A DNA stretch of 64,000 bases from Streptomyces sp. WP-1. GTDB lineage: Bacteria; Actinomycetota; Actinomycetes; Streptomycetales; Streptomycetaceae. The notes beneath the pieces are model-generated. The model saw nothing but the letters and a program-made list of their open reading frames with translations. It made no database searches and was not told the DNA's origin. Of the stretch, positions 23,334-32,578 are shown in pieces; the first letter of the stretch is position 1; each line of letters opens with the position of its first letter. Location: NCBI RefSeq assembly GCF_030450125.1, contig NZ_CP123923.1, forward strand, positions 7,101,001-7,165,000. Reading direction: 5' to 3'. Made by a program: the position numbers and the translations under genes.

Positions 23334-24889
23334 GCGCACCGGTGACGCCCCCGATCGGCTTCTGGGCCCAGGCCGCCCAGGATCCCGGCCGCACCGTCCT
23401 GATCGCCCCCGACGGCGCGCAGTGGAGCGCCGGACGCCTCGCCGCCGCCGCCGACAAACTGGTCCACGGGCTGCGCGCGGCGGGCCTGGAACGCGGCGAC
23501 GCCTTCGCCGTCGTCCTCCCCAACGGCGTCGAGTTCCTCACCGCCTACCTCGCCGCCACCCAGGCCGGCTTGTACCTCGTCCCGGTCAACCACCATCTGG
23601 TCGGCCCCGAGATCGCCTGGATCGTCGCCGACTCCGGCGCCAAGGTGCTCATCGCGCACGAGCGATACGCCGACCCCGCCCGCGCCGCCGCCGACGAGGC
23701 CGGCCTTCCGCAGGAGGCACGGTACGCGGTCGGCACCGCTCCGGGCTTTTGGCCGTACGCGCAACTCCTCGACGGACAACCGGAGTCGGCGCCCACCGGA
23801 CGCGAACTCGGCTGGGTCATGAACTACACCTCCGGTACGACCGGACGCCCGCGCGGCATCCGCCGCCCGCTGCCCGGCAAGCCCCCCGAGGAGGCGTACC
23901 TGGGCGGCTTCCTCGGCATCTTCGGCATCACGCCGTACGACGGCAATGTGCACCTCGTCTGCTCGCCGCTCTACCACACGGCCGTCCTCCAGTTCGCGGG
24001 CGCCTCCCTGCACATCGGCCACCAGCTGGTGGTGATGGACGGGTGGACCCCCGAGGAGATGCTGCGCCTGATCGACACCCACCGGTGCACCCACACCCAT
24101 ATGGTCCCGACCCAGTTCCACCGGCTGCTGGCCCTCCCCGAGGAGACCAGGGCCCGCTACGACGTCTCCAGCATGCGGCACGCCGTCCACGGCGCCGCGC
24201 CCTGCCCGGAGCACGTCAAGCGGGCCATGATCGACTGGTGGGGGACGTGCGTGGAGGAGTACTACGCGGCCAGCGAGGGCGGCGGCGCCTTCGCCACCGC
24301 CGAGGACTGGCTGAAGAAGCCCGGCACGGTCGGCAGGGCCTGGCCGATCAGCGAACTCGCGGTCCTCGACGACGACGGCAACCGGCTGCCGCCCGGCCGG
24401 CTGGGCACCGTCTACATGAAGATGAACACCGGCGGCTTCGCCTACCACAAGGACGCGGACAAGACCCGCAAGAACCGCGTCGGCGACTTCTTCACCGTCG
24501 GCGATCTCGGCTACCTGGACGAGGACGGCTGCCTGTTCCTCCGCGACCGCAAGATCGACATGATCATCTCCGGCGGGGTCAACATCTACCCGGCCGAGAT
24601 CGAGTCCGTGCTGCTCGCCCACCCCGCCGTCGCCGACGCCGCCGCCTTCGGGATCCCGCACGACGACTGGGGCGAGGAGGTCAAGGCCGTCGTGGAACCG
24701 GCCCCCGGGCACGAGCCCGGGCCGGAGCTGGCCGCGGCGATCCTCGGCCACTGCGCGGACCGGCTCGCCGGGTTCAAGCGGCCCCGCAGCGTCGACTTCG
24801 TCGCCGAACTGCCCCGCGACCCCAACGGCAAGCTCTACAAACGACGGCTGCGCGACCCCTACTGGCAGGGACGCACCCGGCCGGTCTGA
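23330..24889 (+). CDS. acyl-CoA synthetase (FadD-type)
   Basis: 519-residue ANL-superfamily ligase. The ATP P-loop NYTSGTTGRPRGIRR is near residues 164-178, YYAASEGGG (A5) near 306, GDLGYLDEDGCLFLRDRKIDMIISGGVNIYPAEIE (A7-A8 hinge) near 390-425, and PRDPNGKLYKRRLR with the catalytic Lys near 502. It activates a carboxylic acid to its CoA thioester through an acyl-AMP. ATGA overlap with the preceding monooxygenase gene shows an operon. The chain is probably long, branched or polycyclic, to judge from the neighbours; this is inference. Confidence 0.9.
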   Translation: MSAPVTPPIGFWAQAAQDPGRTVLIAPDGAQWSAGRLAAAADKLVHGLRAAGLERGDAFAVVLPNGVEFLTAYLAATQAGLYLVPVNHHLVGPEIAWIVADSGAKVLIAHERYADPARAAADEAGLPQEARYAVGTAPGFWPYAQLLDGQPESAPTGRELGWVMNYTSGTTGRPRGIRRPLPGKPPEEAYLGGFLGIFGITPYDGNVHLVCSPLYHTAVLQFAGASLHIGHQLVVMDGWTPEEMLRLIDTHRCTHTHMVPTQFHRLLALPEETRARYDVSSMRHAVHGAAPCPEHVKRAMIDWWGTCVEEYYAASEGGGAFATAEDWLKKPGTVGRAWPISELAVLDDDGNRLPPGRLGTVYMKMNTGGFAYHKDADKTRKNRVGDFFTVGDLGYLDEDGCLFLRDRKIDMIISGGVNIYPAEIESVLLAHPAVADAAAFGIPHDDWGEEVKAVVEPAPGHEPGPELAAAILGHCADRLAGFKRPRSVDFVAELPRDPNGKLYKRRLRDPYWQGRTRPV

Positions 24890-24983
24890 TCCGGTGCCGT
24901 CCAGGCCAGGGCGCGGTACGGGTGGAATCCGGTCCTGTCGCAGTCCTTGACCCCCCGGTCCCGCCGCCGCAAGATCTGCGGTC

Positions 24984-26510
24984 ATGAGCAAGGCACAGGG
25001 CGGCACGGCCGGCGGCGGACAGGGCGGCAGCACGGTCGACGCGATGCTGCGGCGCAGCGCCCGCCGCACCCCCGCGCGGATCGCGGTCGAATACGGCGAG
25101 CGCGCCTGGACGTACGGCGAACTGGACGACGCGGTCTCCCGCGCCGCCGCCCTGCTGCTCGCCGAGGGCCTCGCCCCCGGCGACCGGGTCGGCGCCTACG
25201 GCCACAACTCGGACGCCTACCTGATCGCCTTCCTCGGCTGCGCCCGCGCGGGCCTGGTCCACGTCCCGGTCAACGACCACCTCACCGGCGACGACCTGGC
25301 CTATCTCGTCGGGCAGTCCGGCAGCACCCTGGTGCTCACCGACCCCGGCCTCGCGGACCGGCTCCCGGACGGGGTGCGGTCGCTGCCGCTGCGGGACACC
25401 GGGGACTCGCTCCTGGCGCGGCTCGCGGACACGGCGCCGTACGACGGCCCGGGACCGCGCGCCGAGGACCTGGCGCAACTGCTCTACACGTCCGGTACGA
25501 CCGCGCTGCCCAAGGGCGCGATGATGACCCACCGGGCCCTGGTGCACGCGTACGTGAGCGCGATCACGGCCCTGGACCTGCGCGCGGACGACCGCCCCGC
25601 GCACGCGCTGCCGCTCTACCACTCGGCGCAGCTGCACGTCTTCCTGCTGCCCTACCTCGCGGTCGGCGCCACCAGCCTCATCCTGGACGCGCCCGACGGG
25701 GACCTGCTGTTCGACCTGATCGAGGCGGGCCGCGTGGACAGCGTGTTCGCGCCGCCCACCGTGTGGATCGCCCTGGCGAACCGGCCCGACTTCGCCGGCC
25801 GCGGCCTCGACGGACTCCGCAAGGCGTACTACGGCGCCTCCGTCATGCCCGTGCCCGTCCTGGAGCGGCTGCGCGCCCGGCTGCCGCACCTCGCCCTCTA
25901 CAACTGCTTCGGGCAGAGCGAGATCGGCCCCCTCGCCACGGTCCTCGGACCGGCCGAGCACGAGGAGCGGCCGGCGTCCTGCGGGCGGCCCGTGCTGTTC
26001 GTGGAGGCCCGGGTCGTGGACACGGAGGGCCGGGAGGTGCCCGACGGCACGACCGGCGAGATCGTCTACCGCTCGCCCCAGCTGTGCGAGGGCTACTGGG
26101 ACAAGCCCGAGGAGAGCGCGGAGGCGTTCCGCGACGGCTGGTTCCACTCCGGCGACCTCGCGGTCCGGGACGCCGAGGGCTGCCTCACGATCGTGGACCG
26201 GGTGAAGGACGTCATCAACTCCGGTGGTGTGCTGGTCGCTTCCCGGCAGGTCGAGGACGCCCTCTACACCCATGAGGCGGTCGCCGAGGCCGCCGTGGTC
26301 GGCCTGCCCGACACCCGCTGGATCGAGGCCGTCACGGCGATCGTCGTACGCCGCGGCGAGGTGACCGAGGAGCAACTCGTCGCGCACGTACGGGAGAAGC
26401 TGCCGTCCTTCAAGGCGCCCAAGCGGGTGCTGTTCGTGGACGCGCTGCCGCGCAACGCCAGCGGGAAGATCCTCAAGCGCGCACTGCGGGACCGCTTCAC
26501 GCGGGGGTGA
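24984..26510 (+). CDS. AMP-binding acyl-CoA synthetase
   Basis: 508-residue ANL-superfamily ligase. P-loop LLYTSGTTALPKGAMM near residue 168, NCFGQSEIG near 305, SGDLAVRDAEGCLTIVDRVKDVINSGGVLV at the A7-A8 hinge, and the terminal PRNASGKILKRAL with the catalytic Lys. It is 94 bases after the previous ligase gene. The ATG has no clear ribosome site; instead CCGCA/TGCGG (24967-24981) can fold just upstream, so its translation may be regulated or the message leaderless. Substrate unknown. Confidence 0.88.
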   Translation: MSKAQGGTAGGGQGGSTVDAMLRRSARRTPARIAVEYGERAWTYGELDDAVSRAAALLLAEGLAPGDRVGAYGHNSDAYLIAFLGCARAGLVHVPVNDHLTGDDLAYLVGQSGSTLVLTDPGLADRLPDGVRSLPLRDTGDSLLARLADTAPYDGPGPRAEDLAQLLYTSGTTALPKGAMMTHRALVHAYVSAITALDLRADDRPAHALPLYHSAQLHVFLLPYLAVGATSLILDAPDGDLLFDLIEAGRVDSVFAPPTVWIALANRPDFAGRGLDGLRKAYYGASVMPVPVLERLRARLPHLALYNCFGQSEIGPLATVLGPAEHEERPASCGRPVLFVEARVVDTEGREVPDGTTGEIVYRSPQLCEGYWDKPEESAEAFRDGWFHSGDLAVRDAEGCLTIVDRVKDVINSGGVLVASRQVEDALYTHEAVAEAAVVGLPDTRWIEAVTAIVVRRGEVTEEQLVAHVREKLPSFKAPKRVLFVDALPRNASGKILKRALRDRFTRG

Positions 26511-26553
26511 GGGCGTCGCCCGCGGTCCGCCGGGCATTCATCCGGCGAGCCGC

Positions 26554-27870
26554 TCAGCCCCGGCCGGTGTCGCGCGGCCGCAGGTCCACGATCCGGCGGA
26601 TCTTGCCGACCGAGCGCTCCAGCGACTCCGGCTCCACGATCTCCACGTCCACCGACACCCCGATGCCGTTCTTCACCGCGGTCACGATGGACCGGGCCGC
26701 CGCCTCCCGCGCCTGAGGGGTGGCACCGGCGCGCGCCTCGGCCCGCACGGTGAGCGAGTCCATCCGGCCCTCGCGGGTCAGCCGCAGCTGGAAGTGCGGG
26801 GCCACGCCCGGCGTGCGCAGCACGATCTCCTCGATCTGCGTGGGGAACAGGTTCACCCCGCGCAGGATCACCAGATCGTCGCTGCGCCCGGAGATCTTCT
26901 CCATCCGCCGGAACACCCGCGCCGTGCCGGGCAGCAGCCGGGTCAGATCCCGGGTCCGGTACCGGACGATCGGCATGGCCTCCTTGGTCAGCGAGGTGAA
27001 CACCAGCTCGCCCCGCTCGCCCTCCGGCAGCACCTCACCGGTGACGGGATCGATCACCTCCGGATAGAAGTGGTCCTCCCACACGGTCAGACCGTCCTTC
27101 GTCTCCACGCACTCCTGCGCCACCCCGGGACCGACCACCTCCGACAGCCCGTAGATGTCCACCGCGTCGATCGCGAACCGCTCCTCGATCTCCCGCCGCA
27201 TCTGCTCGGTCCACGGCTCGGCCCCGAAGATCCCGACCCGCAGCGAGGTCGTACGAGGGTCCACGCCCTGCCGCTCGAACTCGTCCAGCAGCGTCAGCAT
27301 GTACGAGGGCGTCACCATGATCACGGCTGGTTCCAGGTCCTGGATCAGCTGGACCTGCCGCGCCGTCATGCCCCCGGACGCGGGGACGACCGTACAGCCG
27401 AGCCGCTCCGCGCCGTAGTGGGCGCCGAGGCCGCCGGTGAACAGCCCGTACCCGTACGCCACGTGCACCACGTCACCGGGGCGCCCGCCCGCCGCCCGGA
27501 TGGAGCGCGCGACCATGTCGGACCACATGGACAGGTCGTTCTCGGTGTAGCCGACCACCGTCGGGCGGCCGGTGGTGCCGCTGGAGGCGTGCAGCCGGCG
27601 GATCCGCTCCCTGGGCACCGCGAACATCCCGAACGGGTAGTTCTCCCGCAGGTCCGCCTTGGTGGTGAAGGGGAAACGGGCGAGATCCGCCGGCGAACGG
27701 CAGTCCTCGGGGTGTATCCCCGCCTTGTCGAAGGACTCCCGGTAGAACGGCACCCGCTCATAGGCGTGCCGCAGCGAGGCGCGCAGCCGCTCCAGCTGAA
27801 GCGCCCGCAGTTCCTCGGGGCCGAGCCGTTCGCCCGCGTCCAGCAGGTCCCGCGCGTCCGCCATCGGCAC
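26554..27870 (-). CDS. paaK: phenylacetate-CoA ligase-family protein
   Basis: 438 residues, the length of PaaK. The P-loop reads LHASSGTTGRPTVVGYTENDL near residues 91-111. DIYGLSEVVGPGVAQEC and the C-terminal ISGRSDDLVILRGVNLFPTQIEE are PaaK blocks. It would activate phenylacetate or another aryl acid to the CoA thioester. No paaABCDE oxygenase genes are in the window, so a different aryl substrate is possible. A PaaR-type inverted repeat lies just upstream (27895-27912). It converges on the preceding ligase gene with a 43-base gap. Confidence 0.86.
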   Translation of the reverse strand: MPMADARDLLDAGERLGPEELRALQLERLRASLRHAYERVPFYRESFDKAGIHPEDCRSPADLARFPFTTKADLRENYPFGMFAVPRERIRRLHASSGTTGRPTVVGYTENDLSMWSDMVARSIRAAGGRPGDVVHVAYGYGLFTGGLGAHYGAERLGCTVVPASGGMTARQVQLIQDLEPAVIMVTPSYMLTLLDEFERQGVDPRTTSLRVGIFGAEPWTEQMRREIEERFAIDAVDIYGLSEVVGPGVAQECVETKDGLTVWEDHFYPEVIDPVTGEVLPEGERGELVFTSLTKEAMPIVRYRTRDLTRLLPGTARVFRRMEKISGRSDDLVILRGVNLFPTQIEEIVLRTPGVAPHFQLRLTREGRMDSLTVRAEARAGATPQAREAAARSIVTAVKNGIGVSVDVEIVEPESLERSVGKIRRIVDLRPRDTGRG

Positions 27871-27894
27871 GTCTCCTCACCCAGACATTCCGGA

Positions 27895-27912
27895 CGACCG
27901 ATCATTCGGTCG
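27895..27912. promoter_or_regulatory. PaaR-like operator
   Basis: CGACCGA-TCAT-TCGGTCG, a perfect 7-base inverted repeat 24-42 bases upstream of the paaK-like ATG. It resembles the ACCGANCGNTCGGT-type sites of the TetR-family PaaR repressor that senses phenylacetyl-CoA in actinobacteria. No paaR gene is in the window. Confidence 0.55.
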
Positions 27913-28078
27913 AACTGTTCGGAGCCAGTAATTCAGGCCAAGGGGGTTTTGGACAAGAGGGCTGCGGAGATTTGTCGTGCCGCCTGCGCGAACGCCGTGC
28001 GGCCGGGCGCGCCGGGCCCCGTCTCCAGGCGTGTCCTGCCGTCCGAGCCGAATATTTCAAGATTGATAGGCTCTGGAC

Positions 28079-29005
28079 ATGACCGACTCCTCGAACGGCC
28101 GGAACCCGGTCCCCGGGTTGCCGCTGCACGATCTCGCGGGCTTCACACACCGGTGGGTCGAGGGGGACGGTGTCCGGCTGCACGCCGTGGAAGGCGGCCG
28201 GTCAAAAGGCCCCACCGTCGTCCTGCTCGCCGGATTCCCGCAGACCTGGTGGGCCTGGCGGAAGGTGATGCCCGCCCTCGCCGAGCGCTTCCACGTGATC
28301 GCGGTCGACCTCCCCGGACAGGGCCACTCCGAGCGCCCGCACGGCAGTTATGACACGCACACCGTCGCCTCGCACGTCCAGGCGGCGCTGACCGCGCTCG
28401 ACGTGCCGAAGTACTGGCTCGTCGCCCACGACATCGGGGCCTGGGTCGCCTTCTCGCTGGCCCTGAAGTACGAGGACCGCCTGCACGGCGTCGCCCTGCT
28501 CGACGCCGGCATTCCCGGCATCACCCTCCCGGAATCCGTCCCGCTGGAACCCGAACAGGCCAAAAAGACCTGGCACTTCGCGTTCCACCTGGTACCCGAG
28601 CTGCCCGAGACGCTCCTCACCGGTCGCGAGCGTGACTACGTGCACTGGTTCCTGACGGCCAAGACGCTGTCCCCGGACACGTTCGACGGCGCCGAGGTCG
28701 ACCAGTACGCCGCCTCCATCGCGGCCGAGGGCGGGCTCCGTGCCTCTCTCGCCTACTACCGTGACGCCCCGAGATCGGCGCGCGAGAACCGCGACGCTCT
28801 CGAACGCGGGCGTCTGACCGTCCCGGTCCTGGGAATCTCCAGCTCCCACGGCTCGATCCCGGACATCGCCGCCTCCATCGGCCCCTGGGCGGAGCACACG
28901 ACCGGTGTCGTCGTCCCGGAGGCCGGCCACTTCATTCCCGACGAGCAGCCCGGCGCGGTCGTGGACGCGCTGACCGCGTTCATCGATCACGAGCGCGATG
29001 GGTAG
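28079..29005 (+). CDS. alpha/beta hydrolase, epoxide hydrolase/haloacid-dehalogenase-like
   Basis: 308 residues. LLAGFPQTWWAWRKVMPALAERFHVIAVDLPGQGHSERP holds the oxyanion HGxP-like region (here AGFPQTW). AHDIGAWVAF near residue 120 has Asp as nucleophile, as in epoxide hydrolases and dehalogenases rather than esterases. EAGHFIPDEQPG supplies the catalytic His. ATG lies only 12 bases after a TTGATAGG-like -10 region, so the message may be nearly leaderless. It converges with the FadD gene, their 3' ends overlapping by 19 bases. Confidence 0.82.
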   Translation: MTDSSNGRNPVPGLPLHDLAGFTHRWVEGDGVRLHAVEGGRSKGPTVVLLAGFPQTWWAWRKVMPALAERFHVIAVDLPGQGHSERPHGSYDTHTVASHVQAALTALDVPKYWLVAHDIGAWVAFSLALKYEDRLHGVALLDAGIPGITLPESVPLEPEQAKKTWHFAFHLVPELPETLLTGRERDYVHWFLTAKTLSPDTFDGAEVDQYAASIAAEGGLRASLAYYRDAPRSARENRDALERGRLTVPVLGISSSHGSIPDIAASIGPWAEHTTGVVVPEAGHFIPDEQPGAVVDALTAFIDHERDG

Positions 29006-30609
29006 TCGGCCACCGCCACCTCCCGCGCCCACCGGTAGTCCGCCTTGCCGCTCGGGGAGCGGTGGACGGTGTCGGCGAGGACGAGCTGGCGGGGGATCTT
29101 GTAGCCGGCCAGCCGGGTACGGCAGTGGGCCCGCAGCTCGGACAGGGAGAGCCGGGGCGCGCCCGCGCGGAGCTGCACCACGGCCGCCACATGGTTGCCC
29201 CAGACGGCGTCCGGCACCCCGGCGACCAGGGCGTCGTACACGTCCGGATGCGCCTTGAGGGCCTGTTCGACCTCCTCGGGGTAGACCTTCTCGCCGCCGG
29301 TGTTGATGCACTGGGAGCCCCGGCCCAGCACGGTGAGGACCCCGTCCGCGTCGACGGTGGCCATGTCGCCGAGCAGCACCCACCGCACCCCGTCCCGTTC
29401 GAAGAAGGTCTCGGCGGTCTTTGACGGGTCGTTGTAGTAGCCGAGCGGGACGTGCCCGCACTGCGCGATGCGGCCGACCGCGCCTGGGGCGACCGGCTCA
29501 TGGGTCGCCGGATCGACCACGCGGGTACGGGAGTTGACCCGCAGCCTGAAGCCCCGCTCGGGCCCGGAGTCCTCCGTCGCCGTGCCGTTGAACCCGGACT
29601 CGGAGGAGCCGAAGTTGTTCAGCAGCACGGCGTTCGGGACGAGTTCGGCGAACTGCCGGCGCACCGTCTCCGACATGATCGCGCCGGACGAGGAGACGCT
29701 GAACAGCGCCGAGCAATCCGTGCCTTTCATGGGCCCGTTGAGCGCGTCGATCAGCGGGCGCAGCATCGCGTCGCCGACCAGGGACATGCTGGTGACCCTC
29801 TCCCGCTCGACCGTGCGCAGCACCTCCTCGGGCACGAACCTGCGGTGCAGCACGACGCGTTGGCCGAAGTTGAAGCCGATGAAGGCGGTGAGCGTCGAGG
29901 TGCCGTGCATCAGCGGGGGAGTGGGGAAGAAGGTGATGCCACCGCCGCCCGCGGCGACCCGCTCGGCCAGCTCCACGGGCGCCTGCACCGGCTCACCCGT
30001 CGGCGCACCCCCGCCGAGCCCCGCGAAGAACAGGTCCTCCTGACGCCACATCACCCCCTTCGGCATACCGGTCGTGCCACCGGTGTAGATGATGAACTGG
30101 TCGTCCCCGGAACGGGTCTGGAAGCCGCGCTCCGGCGAACCCGACGCCTCGGCGTGCGCGAAGTGCGCCGCCATGCCGATCCCCGCCGGGCCCGGCCCCA
30201 CCCGCAGCAGCCGCCGCAGCCCCGGCGCGCGCGGCACCGCCGCGCCCACCCGGTCCTCGAACTCCGCGTCGTAGACCAGCGCCACCAGATCCGCGTCCCG
30301 GTAGAGGTACACCAACTCCTCTTCGACATACCGGTAGTTGACGTTCACCGGGACGATCCGCGCCTTCAGGCAGGCCAGTACCGTCTGCACGTACTCGACG
30401 CCGTTGTACAGATGCAGGCCCAGATGCTCCCCGGGGCGGATCCCGCTGCCGAGAAGGTGATGGGCGAGGCGGTTGGCCGCCGCGTCCAGCTCGGCGTACG
30501 TCAGCCGGCGCTCCGCCCCCGTGCCGGGACGGTCGAGACACACGAGCGCCTCGCGGTCCGGCACCGCGTCGACCACCGACTCGAACAGGTCGGCAAGGTT
30601 GTACTCCAC
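28987..30609 (-). CDS. acyl-CoA synthetase, FadD19-like
   Basis: 540-residue ANL ligase. P-loop IYTGGTTGMPKGVMWRQEDLFFAGLGGG near residues 177-204, with the GG in place of SG seen in FadD19-type steroid side-chain ligases. NNFGSSESGFNG is A5. LGRGSQCINTGGEKVYPEEVEQALKAHPDVYDALVAG is A8, and HRSPSGKADYRWA holds the catalytic Lys. FadD19 activates the C27 side chain of steroids. Transcribed away from the crotonase gene across a 168-base region that holds operator copy B. Confidence 0.86.
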   Translation of the reverse strand: MEYNLADLFESVVDAVPDREALVCLDRPGTGAERRLTYAELDAAANRLAHHLLGSGIRPGEHLGLHLYNGVEYVQTVLACLKARIVPVNVNYRYVEEELVYLYRDADLVALVYDAEFEDRVGAAVPRAPGLRRLLRVGPGPAGIGMAAHFAHAEASGSPERGFQTRSGDDQFIIYTGGTTGMPKGVMWRQEDLFFAGLGGGAPTGEPVQAPVELAERVAAGGGGITFFPTPPLMHGTSTLTAFIGFNFGQRVVLHRRFVPEEVLRTVERERVTSMSLVGDAMLRPLIDALNGPMKGTDCSALFSVSSSGAIMSETVRRQFAELVPNAVLLNNFGSSESGFNGTATEDSGPERGFRLRVNSRTRVVDPATHEPVAPGAVGRIAQCGHVPLGYYNDPSKTAETFFERDGVRWVLLGDMATVDADGVLTVLGRGSQCINTGGEKVYPEEVEQALKAHPDVYDALVAGVPDAVWGNHVAAVVQLRAGAPRLSLSELRAHCRTRLAGYKIPRQLVLADTVHRSPSGKADYRWAREVAVADYPSRS

Positions 30610-30687
30610 CGCTCCTCCTGACCCCGTCGGTCCGTCCGGCCATCAGCACAGCAAAGCCCGCCGCAACTGGGAAGGCCCCGGAACAAA

Positions 30688-30711
30688 AGAAACTGACTGG
30701 GCGTCAGAAAA
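30688..30711. promoter_or_regulatory. operator copy B (AGAAACTGAC-N5-GTCAGAAAA)
   Basis: The same inverted repeat as at 22158-22181, with a different 5-base centre. It lies between the divergent FadD19-like and crotonase genes, 79 bases from the former start and 67 from the latter, so it can control both. Confidence 0.68.
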
Positions 30712-30777
30712 CTCTTGAAGTGCCCGGCCGTCTCCTGCAACCTGTTCTCGTTCTCACCGAACCGAGGGGAGAGGCCC

Positions 30778-31578
30778 ATGGGCGGGACGGAACACCTCAC
30801 CGTGCGACGCGAGGGCGCCACCCTGGTGCTCACGCTCGACCGGCCCGAAGCCAGGAACGCGCTGTCGCTGCCGATGCTCGTCGGCCTCTACGACGGCTGG
30901 CTGGCAGCCGACGCGGACGACAGCGTCCGCTCCATCGTGCTCACCGGGTCCGGCGGCTGCTTCTGCTCCGGCATGGACCTGAAGGCGCTGGCCGGTGACG
31001 GCATGCGCGGCCAGGCGCACCGCGACCGGCTGAAGGACGACCCCGACCTGCACTGGAAGGCGATGCTGCGCCACCACCGCCCCCGCAAGCCGGTGCTCGC
31101 CGCCGTCGAGGGGTACTGCGTCGCGGGCGGCACCGAGATCCTCCAGGGCACCGACATCCGGGTCGCGGGCGAGTCCGCCACCTTCGGCCTGTACGAGGTC
31201 CGGCGCGGACTCTTCCCGATCGGCGGCTCCACCGTCCGCCTGCCACGCCAGATCCCGCGCACCCACGCCCTGGAGATGCTGCTCACCGGCCGCCCCTACA
31301 GCGCCCGGGAGGCCGCGGACATCGGACTGATCGGCCATGTCGTGCCCGACGGCACCGCCCTCGACAAGGCCCTGGAGATCGCCGAGCGGATCAACGCGTG
31401 CGGCCCGCTCGCCGTCGAGGCCGTGAAGGCGTCCGTGTACGAGAGTGCCGAGATGAGCGAGACCGACGGCCTCGCCGCCGAACTCGCCCGCGGCCGGCCC
31501 ATCTTCGCCACCGCCGACGCCAAGGAGGGCGTCCGCGCCTTCGCGGAGAAACGGCCCCCCGACTACCAGCGCGCCTGA
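30778..31578 (+). CDS. crotonase/enoyl-CoA hydratase family protein
   Basis: 266-residue crotonase fold. SGGCFCSGMDLKAL is the first oxyanion-hole strand (residues about 58-71). VEGYCVAGGTEILQGTDIRVAGESATFGLYEVRRGLFPIGGS is the second oxyanion loop with the general acid/base region. C-terminal EKRPPDYQRA is the common tail. It hydrates or isomerises an enoyl-CoA. ATG behind GAGGGGAGAGG. First gene of the plus-strand crotonase, DUF35, thiolase unit, behind operator copy B. Confidence 0.87.
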   Translation: MGGTEHLTVRREGATLVLTLDRPEARNALSLPMLVGLYDGWLAADADDSVRSIVLTGSGGCFCSGMDLKALAGDGMRGQAHRDRLKDDPDLHWKAMLRHHRPRKPVLAAVEGYCVAGGTEILQGTDIRVAGESATFGLYEVRRGLFPIGGSTVRLPRQIPRTHALEMLLTGRPYSAREAADIGLIGHVVPDGTALDKALEIAERINACGPLAVEAVKASVYESAEMSETDGLAAELARGRPIFATADAKEGVRAFAEKRPPDYQRA

Positions 31579-31658
31579 CCGGCGGAGTCCCGATGCCCGA
31601 CGTCCTCGAACAACGCGCCTGACCCGAGGAGCCACCATGCCCGACGTCCTCAAAGCGC
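31571..31658. repeat. 44-base imperfect tandem duplication with a 9-codon mini-ORF
   Basis: 31571-31614 and 31615-31658 match at 34 of the first 40 positions. The unit contains the end of the crotonase reading frame, a ribosome site, ATG and the first codons MPDVL of the DUF35 gene. The first copy therefore begins a 9-codon frame (MPDVLEQRA, 31593-31622) that ends just before the true start at 31637. It can act as a leader peptide or translational buffer. Confidence 0.75.
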
Positions 31659-32578
31659 CCCTCGTCGTCGAATTCCCCTTCACCCGCTCCCTCGGCCCCG
31701 TCCAGCGCGCCTTCCTCACCGGCCTGCGCGAACGCGTCCTCCTCGGGGCGCGCACCACGGCCGGACGGGTCCTCGTGCCGCCCGCCGAGTACGACCCCGA
31801 CACCGCCGAGGAGCTGTACGACCTGGTACCCGTCGCCGCCTCCGGCACGGTCACCACCTGGGCCTGGAACCACGCCCCCCGCCCCGGCCAGCCCCGCGCC
31901 ACCCCCTTCGCCTGGGTCCTGGTCCGCCTCGACGGCGCCGACACCGCCCTGCTGGGCGCCCTCGACGCCCCCGGCCCCGACGCCGTCCGCACCGGCATGC
32001 GGGTACGCGTCCGCTGGGCCGCCGAACGCACCGGCGCCATCACCGACATCGCCTGCTTCGAGCCGTACGACGGCCCCCCGGAGCAACCCGCCCCGTACAC
32101 CGGCGAGTTCGAGAACCCGGTCACCGGCATCGTCGTCCCCGCCCGGCTCGACTACACCTACACACCCGGCCGCGCCCAGTCCGACCACCTCCACGCGCTG
32201 GCCGAGCACAGGATCGTCGGCGAACGCTGCCCCCGCTGCCGCAAGGTCTACGTCCCGCCCCGCGGCGCCTGCCCCGCCTGCGGCGTCGCCACCACCGAAC
32301 ACGTCGAGGTGGGCCCGCGCGGCACCGTCACCACCTTCTGCGTCGTCAACATCAAGGCCCGCAACCTCGACATCGAAGTGCCCTACGTCTACGCGCACAT
32401 CGCCCTCGACGGCGCCGACCTCGCCCTGCACGCCCGGATCGGCGGCATCCCCTACGACCGGGTGCGCATGGGCCTGCGCGTGGAACCGGTGTGGACCGAG
32501 GGCGCCCGGCACCCCGACCACTACCGCCCCACCGGCGAGCCCGACGCCGACTACGACACCTACAAGGAACTGCTGTGA
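31637..32578 (+). CDS. DUF35 OB-fold zinc-ribbon protein (double domain)
   Basis: 313 residues with two halves. Residues about 45-140 form a first OB-fold-like part (YDLVPVAASGTVTTWAWNHAP). Residues about 185-300 are a complete DUF35 unit: a zinc ribbon CPRCRKVYVPPRGACPACG near residues 199-217 and OB fold VEVGPRGTVTTFCVVNI. DUF35 proteins partner acyl-CoA enzymes; in steroid catabolism ChsH2-DUF35 activates the thiolase-like Ltp2 aldolase. The next gene encodes such a thiolase-like protein, so a complex is likely. Start is the second ATG of a local duplication, preceded by CGAGGAG. Confidence 0.85.
   Translation: MPDVLKAPLVVEFPFTRSLGPVQRAFLTGLRERVLLGARTTAGRVLVPPAEYDPDTAEELYDLVPVAASGTVTTWAWNHAPRPGQPRATPFAWVLVRLDGADTALLGALDAPGPDAVRTGMRVRVRWAAERTGAITDIACFEPYDGPPEQPAPYTGEFENPVTGIVVPARLDYTYTPGRAQSDHLHALAEHRIVGERCPRCRKVYVPPRGACPACGVATTEHVEVGPRGTVTTFCVVNIKARNLDIEVPYVYAHIALDGADLALHARIGGIPYDRVRMGLRVEPVWTEGARHPDHYRPTGEPDADYDTYKELL

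Noticed and set aside
26528..26547. CGCCGG/CCGGCG hairpin between the two convergent ligase genes as a terminator
   Set aside because: Only a 6-base stem, which arises often by chance at this GC content.
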